DNA from: an uncultured Clostridia bacterium
Lineage (GTDB): Bacteria; Bacillota; Clostridia; Oscillospirales; CAG-272
Assembly: GCA_937914815.1 (NCBI GenBank)
Contig: CALDMI010000300.1
Location: 1 to 12,882 of the forward strand
DNA length: 12,882 nucleotides
Direction of reading: 5' to 3'
Shown: one piece after another, positions 11,782-12,882 of the stretch
How positions within the stretch are numbered: the stretch's first letter is position 1
How the letters are laid out: each line of letters opens with the position of its first letter
The notes under the pieces: generated by a model
What the model saw: only the letters and a program-made list of their open reading frames with translations
Told to the model about the DNA's origin: nothing
The model's database searches: none
Program-made: the position numbers and the translations under genes

Positions 11782-12633
11782 TTAAACGCCCGAGTAAGCG
11801 GAGAATCCGCCGTCAATCGGGAGCACGACTCCGGTTATAAATCCGGATGCCTTGTCGTCGACAAGGAAGAGCAGACCGCCGAGCAGCTCCTCCGCCTCGC
11901 CAAAGCGACCCATGGGAGTGCCGCGGAGTATCTTCTCCGTACGCGCCGTGGGCTTTCCGTCCTCAGTGAAGAGGAGGGCGCGGTTCTGATTTGTGACGAA
12001 GAACCCGGGGGCGAGCGCGTTGACGCGTATTCCCGTGCCGGCAAAATGCACGGCGAGCCACTGTGTGAAGTTCGAGACCGCCGCCTTGGCTGCAGAGTAG
12101 GCGGGTATCTTTGTCAGCGGGCGATAGGCATTCATCGAGGATATGTTGATTATGCTTCCGCCCTTCTTAGACTCTGCCATCTCGCGCGCGAATACCTGTG
12201 TCGTGAGGAATGCCGCAACGACATTGAGGTCAAAGACAAAACGGAACCCGTCGGGGTCGAGGTTGAAGAAATTCTGCTTGTCTGATGTGAGTGATGCGGG
12301 GTCAAAATACTCGTCCGCGGTCGTCGCGCGCGGATTGTTTCCGCCCGCACCGTTAATCAGTATGTCGCATGCGCCGAGCTTCTCTGTGACCGTCGCCTTC
12401 GCCTCCTCGAGGCTCCGGCGGTCGAGGCAGTTTGCCGCGACGGCAATAGCCGTGCCGCCCTCGGCGCGGATCTCCTCCGCGACCTTTTCCGCCGCCGCGC
12501 CGTTGAGGTCAAGGAGCGCGACCTTAGCCCCGCATTTTGCGAGAGCGCGGGAAAAACCGGAGCAGAGAACTCCGCCCGCACCTGTTACAACGGCGACTCT
12601 GCCGTTAAGATCAATATTAAAAGGGAGCTCCAT
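11782..12633 (-). CDS. uxuB: D-mannonate oxidoreductase, short-chain dehydrogenase type
   Basis: UxuB reversibly reduces D-fructuronate to D-mannonate with NADH in glucuronate breakdown, in the cytoplasm. The 283-residue protein is a classical short-chain dehydrogenase: cofactor motif TGAGGVLCSG (residues 17-26), INGAGGNNP (93-101), N137, catalytic S166, Y179 and K183 (YSAAK), then APGFF and a C-terminal DGGFSAY. The N-terminal TGAGGVL and the INGAGGNNP segment with the inserted region after it (to about residue 128) resemble the Bacillus-type UxuB rather than the long-chain E. coli enzyme. ATG 12633 follows AAAGGA by about ten bases. It lies 45 bases after uxuA on the same strand, with a small hairpin between, and ends at the strong terminator 11737-11763. 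The adjacent uxuA makes the assignment solid. A related sugar-acid short-chain dehydrogenase would be the only alternative. Confidence 0.88.
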   Translation of the reverse strand: MELPFNIDLNGRVAVVTGAGGVLCSGFSRALAKCGAKVALLDLNGAAAEKVAEEIRAEGGTAIAVAANCLDRRSLEEAKATVTEKLGACDILINGAGGNNPRATTADEYFDPASLTSDKQNFFNLDPDGFRFVFDLNVVAAFLTTQVFAREMAESKKGGSIINISSMNAYRPLTKIPAYSAAKAAVSNFTQWLAVHFAGTGIRVNALAPGFFVTNQNRALLFTEDGKPTARTEKILRGTPMGRFGEAEELLGGLLFLVDDKASGFITGVVLPIDGGFSAYSGV

Positions 12634-12655
12634 ATCAAAAAATCCTTTCTGTTTT

Positions 12656-12675
12656 CAAAAATCCGGCGTGCCGGA
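12656..12675 (-). terminator. Small intergenic hairpin with T5 between uxuA and uxuB
   Basis: On the minus strand TCCGG and CCGGA (plus 12662-12675) close a CACG loop, followed directly by five T residues (plus 12657-12661). It begins three bases after the uxuA stop. The stem is only five pairs, so it would be a leaky terminator or a 3' end protector that lowers uxuB relative to uxuA. Confidence 0.4.
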
Positions 12676-12678
12676 ATA

Positions 12679-12882
12679 TCAGCTCTTTATGGCGCGCTCT
12701 GTCTTGTCAATAGCTTCCCAGAGCCCGTAGAGGTATGTCGCGCCGAGCGCACGGTCATAGAGACCGTACCCCGGTTTCCCGTCCTCGCCCCAGATGTTGC
12801 GGCCGTGGTCGGGGCGGGTATAGCCCTCAAATCCGTTGTCGTGAAGTGCCTTCATTATGCCGTATATGTCGAGAGAGCCGCA
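12679..12882 (-). CDS. uxuA: D-mannonate dehydratase, C-terminal fragment
   Basis: UxuA removes water from D-mannonate to give 2-keto-3-deoxy-D-gluconate in hexuronate catabolism. Only the last 67 codons are in the window. The minus-strand frame reads from the right edge to the TGA at 12679-12681. It contains the highly conserved C-terminal signature [20 protein letters not shown], then [34 protein letters not shown]. The RPDHGR stretch holds metal- and substrate-binding residues of the mannonate dehydratase TIM barrel. The N-terminal part lies beyond the right edge. The downstream uxuB confirms the pathway. Confidence 0.95.
   Translation of the reverse strand, partial: CGSLDIYGIMKALHDNGFEGYTRPDHGRNIWGEDGKPGYGLYDRALGATYLYGLWEAIDKTERAIKS

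Noticed and set aside
1..12882. CRISPR array, insertion sequence, tRNA or rRNA gene
   Set aside because: No regularly spaced repeats, transposase frames, terminal repeats with target duplications, or cloverleaf/rRNA signatures were found on either strand by eye.

Overview
The window looks like chromosome from a GC-rich, low-complexity-envelope Firmicute of the Clostridia, probably a gut Oscillospiraceae or Christensenellales type. This is inferred from strong GGAGG ribosome binding sites, consensus sigma-A promoters, intrinsic terminators, a PyrR-type pyrimidine attenuator, a YajC/TIGR04086 membrane gene pair and a Bacillus-type short-chain UxuB. No phage, transposon, CRISPR, rRNA or tRNA genes were seen. 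An oddity of the genome is heavy use of the isoleucine codon ATA despite high GC.

Layout, left to right. Positions 2-376 (+) hold the C-terminal end of an ABC-2 type permease. It is followed by a 15-bp-arm inverted repeat (395-452) and a DUF3810 membrane metallopeptidase-like gene (474-1568, +). A promoter with an embedded palindrome (1587-1625) precedes a murA-type enolpyruvyl transferase (1639-2859) and a pyridoxal/pyridoxamine kinase (2894-3727), which probably form one transcript. Convergent to these, on the minus strand, lie yajC (4231-4662) and a TIGR04086 family membrane gene (3716-4132). A large folded element between them sequesters the ribosome binding site of the second gene. The 388-base gap 4663-5050 is a divergent control region. 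It contains the yajC promoter (-), and on the + strand a near-consensus promoter, a PyrR binding hairpin, an antiterminator and a T9 terminator, all serving a uracil permease (5051-6484).

Next come a ZIP family metal transporter (6664-7437, +), a ketopantoate-reductase-like dehydrogenase (7603-8529, +), and an ABC exporter made of an ATPase (8652-9353) and a two-module FtsX/MacB-type permease (9367-11646). The dehydrogenase and the ABC operon are tied together by three copies of a 20-bp palindrome, consensus GAGTTAGCATATGCTAACTC. Two copies lie at the dehydrogenase promoter and one upstream of the ATPase. This is the best candidate in the window for an undescribed regulon. The regulator is not encoded here.

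The right end, on the minus strand, holds the hexuronate genes uxuA (mannonate dehydratase, only its C-terminus, 12679-12882) and uxuB (short-chain mannonate oxidoreductase, 11782-12633). They end at a strong terminator (11737-11763) that faces the ABC operon. The two enzymes interconvert D-fructuronate, D-mannonate and 2-keto-3-deoxygluconate, so the neighbouring DNA beyond the window probably continues a glucuronate utilisation locus.
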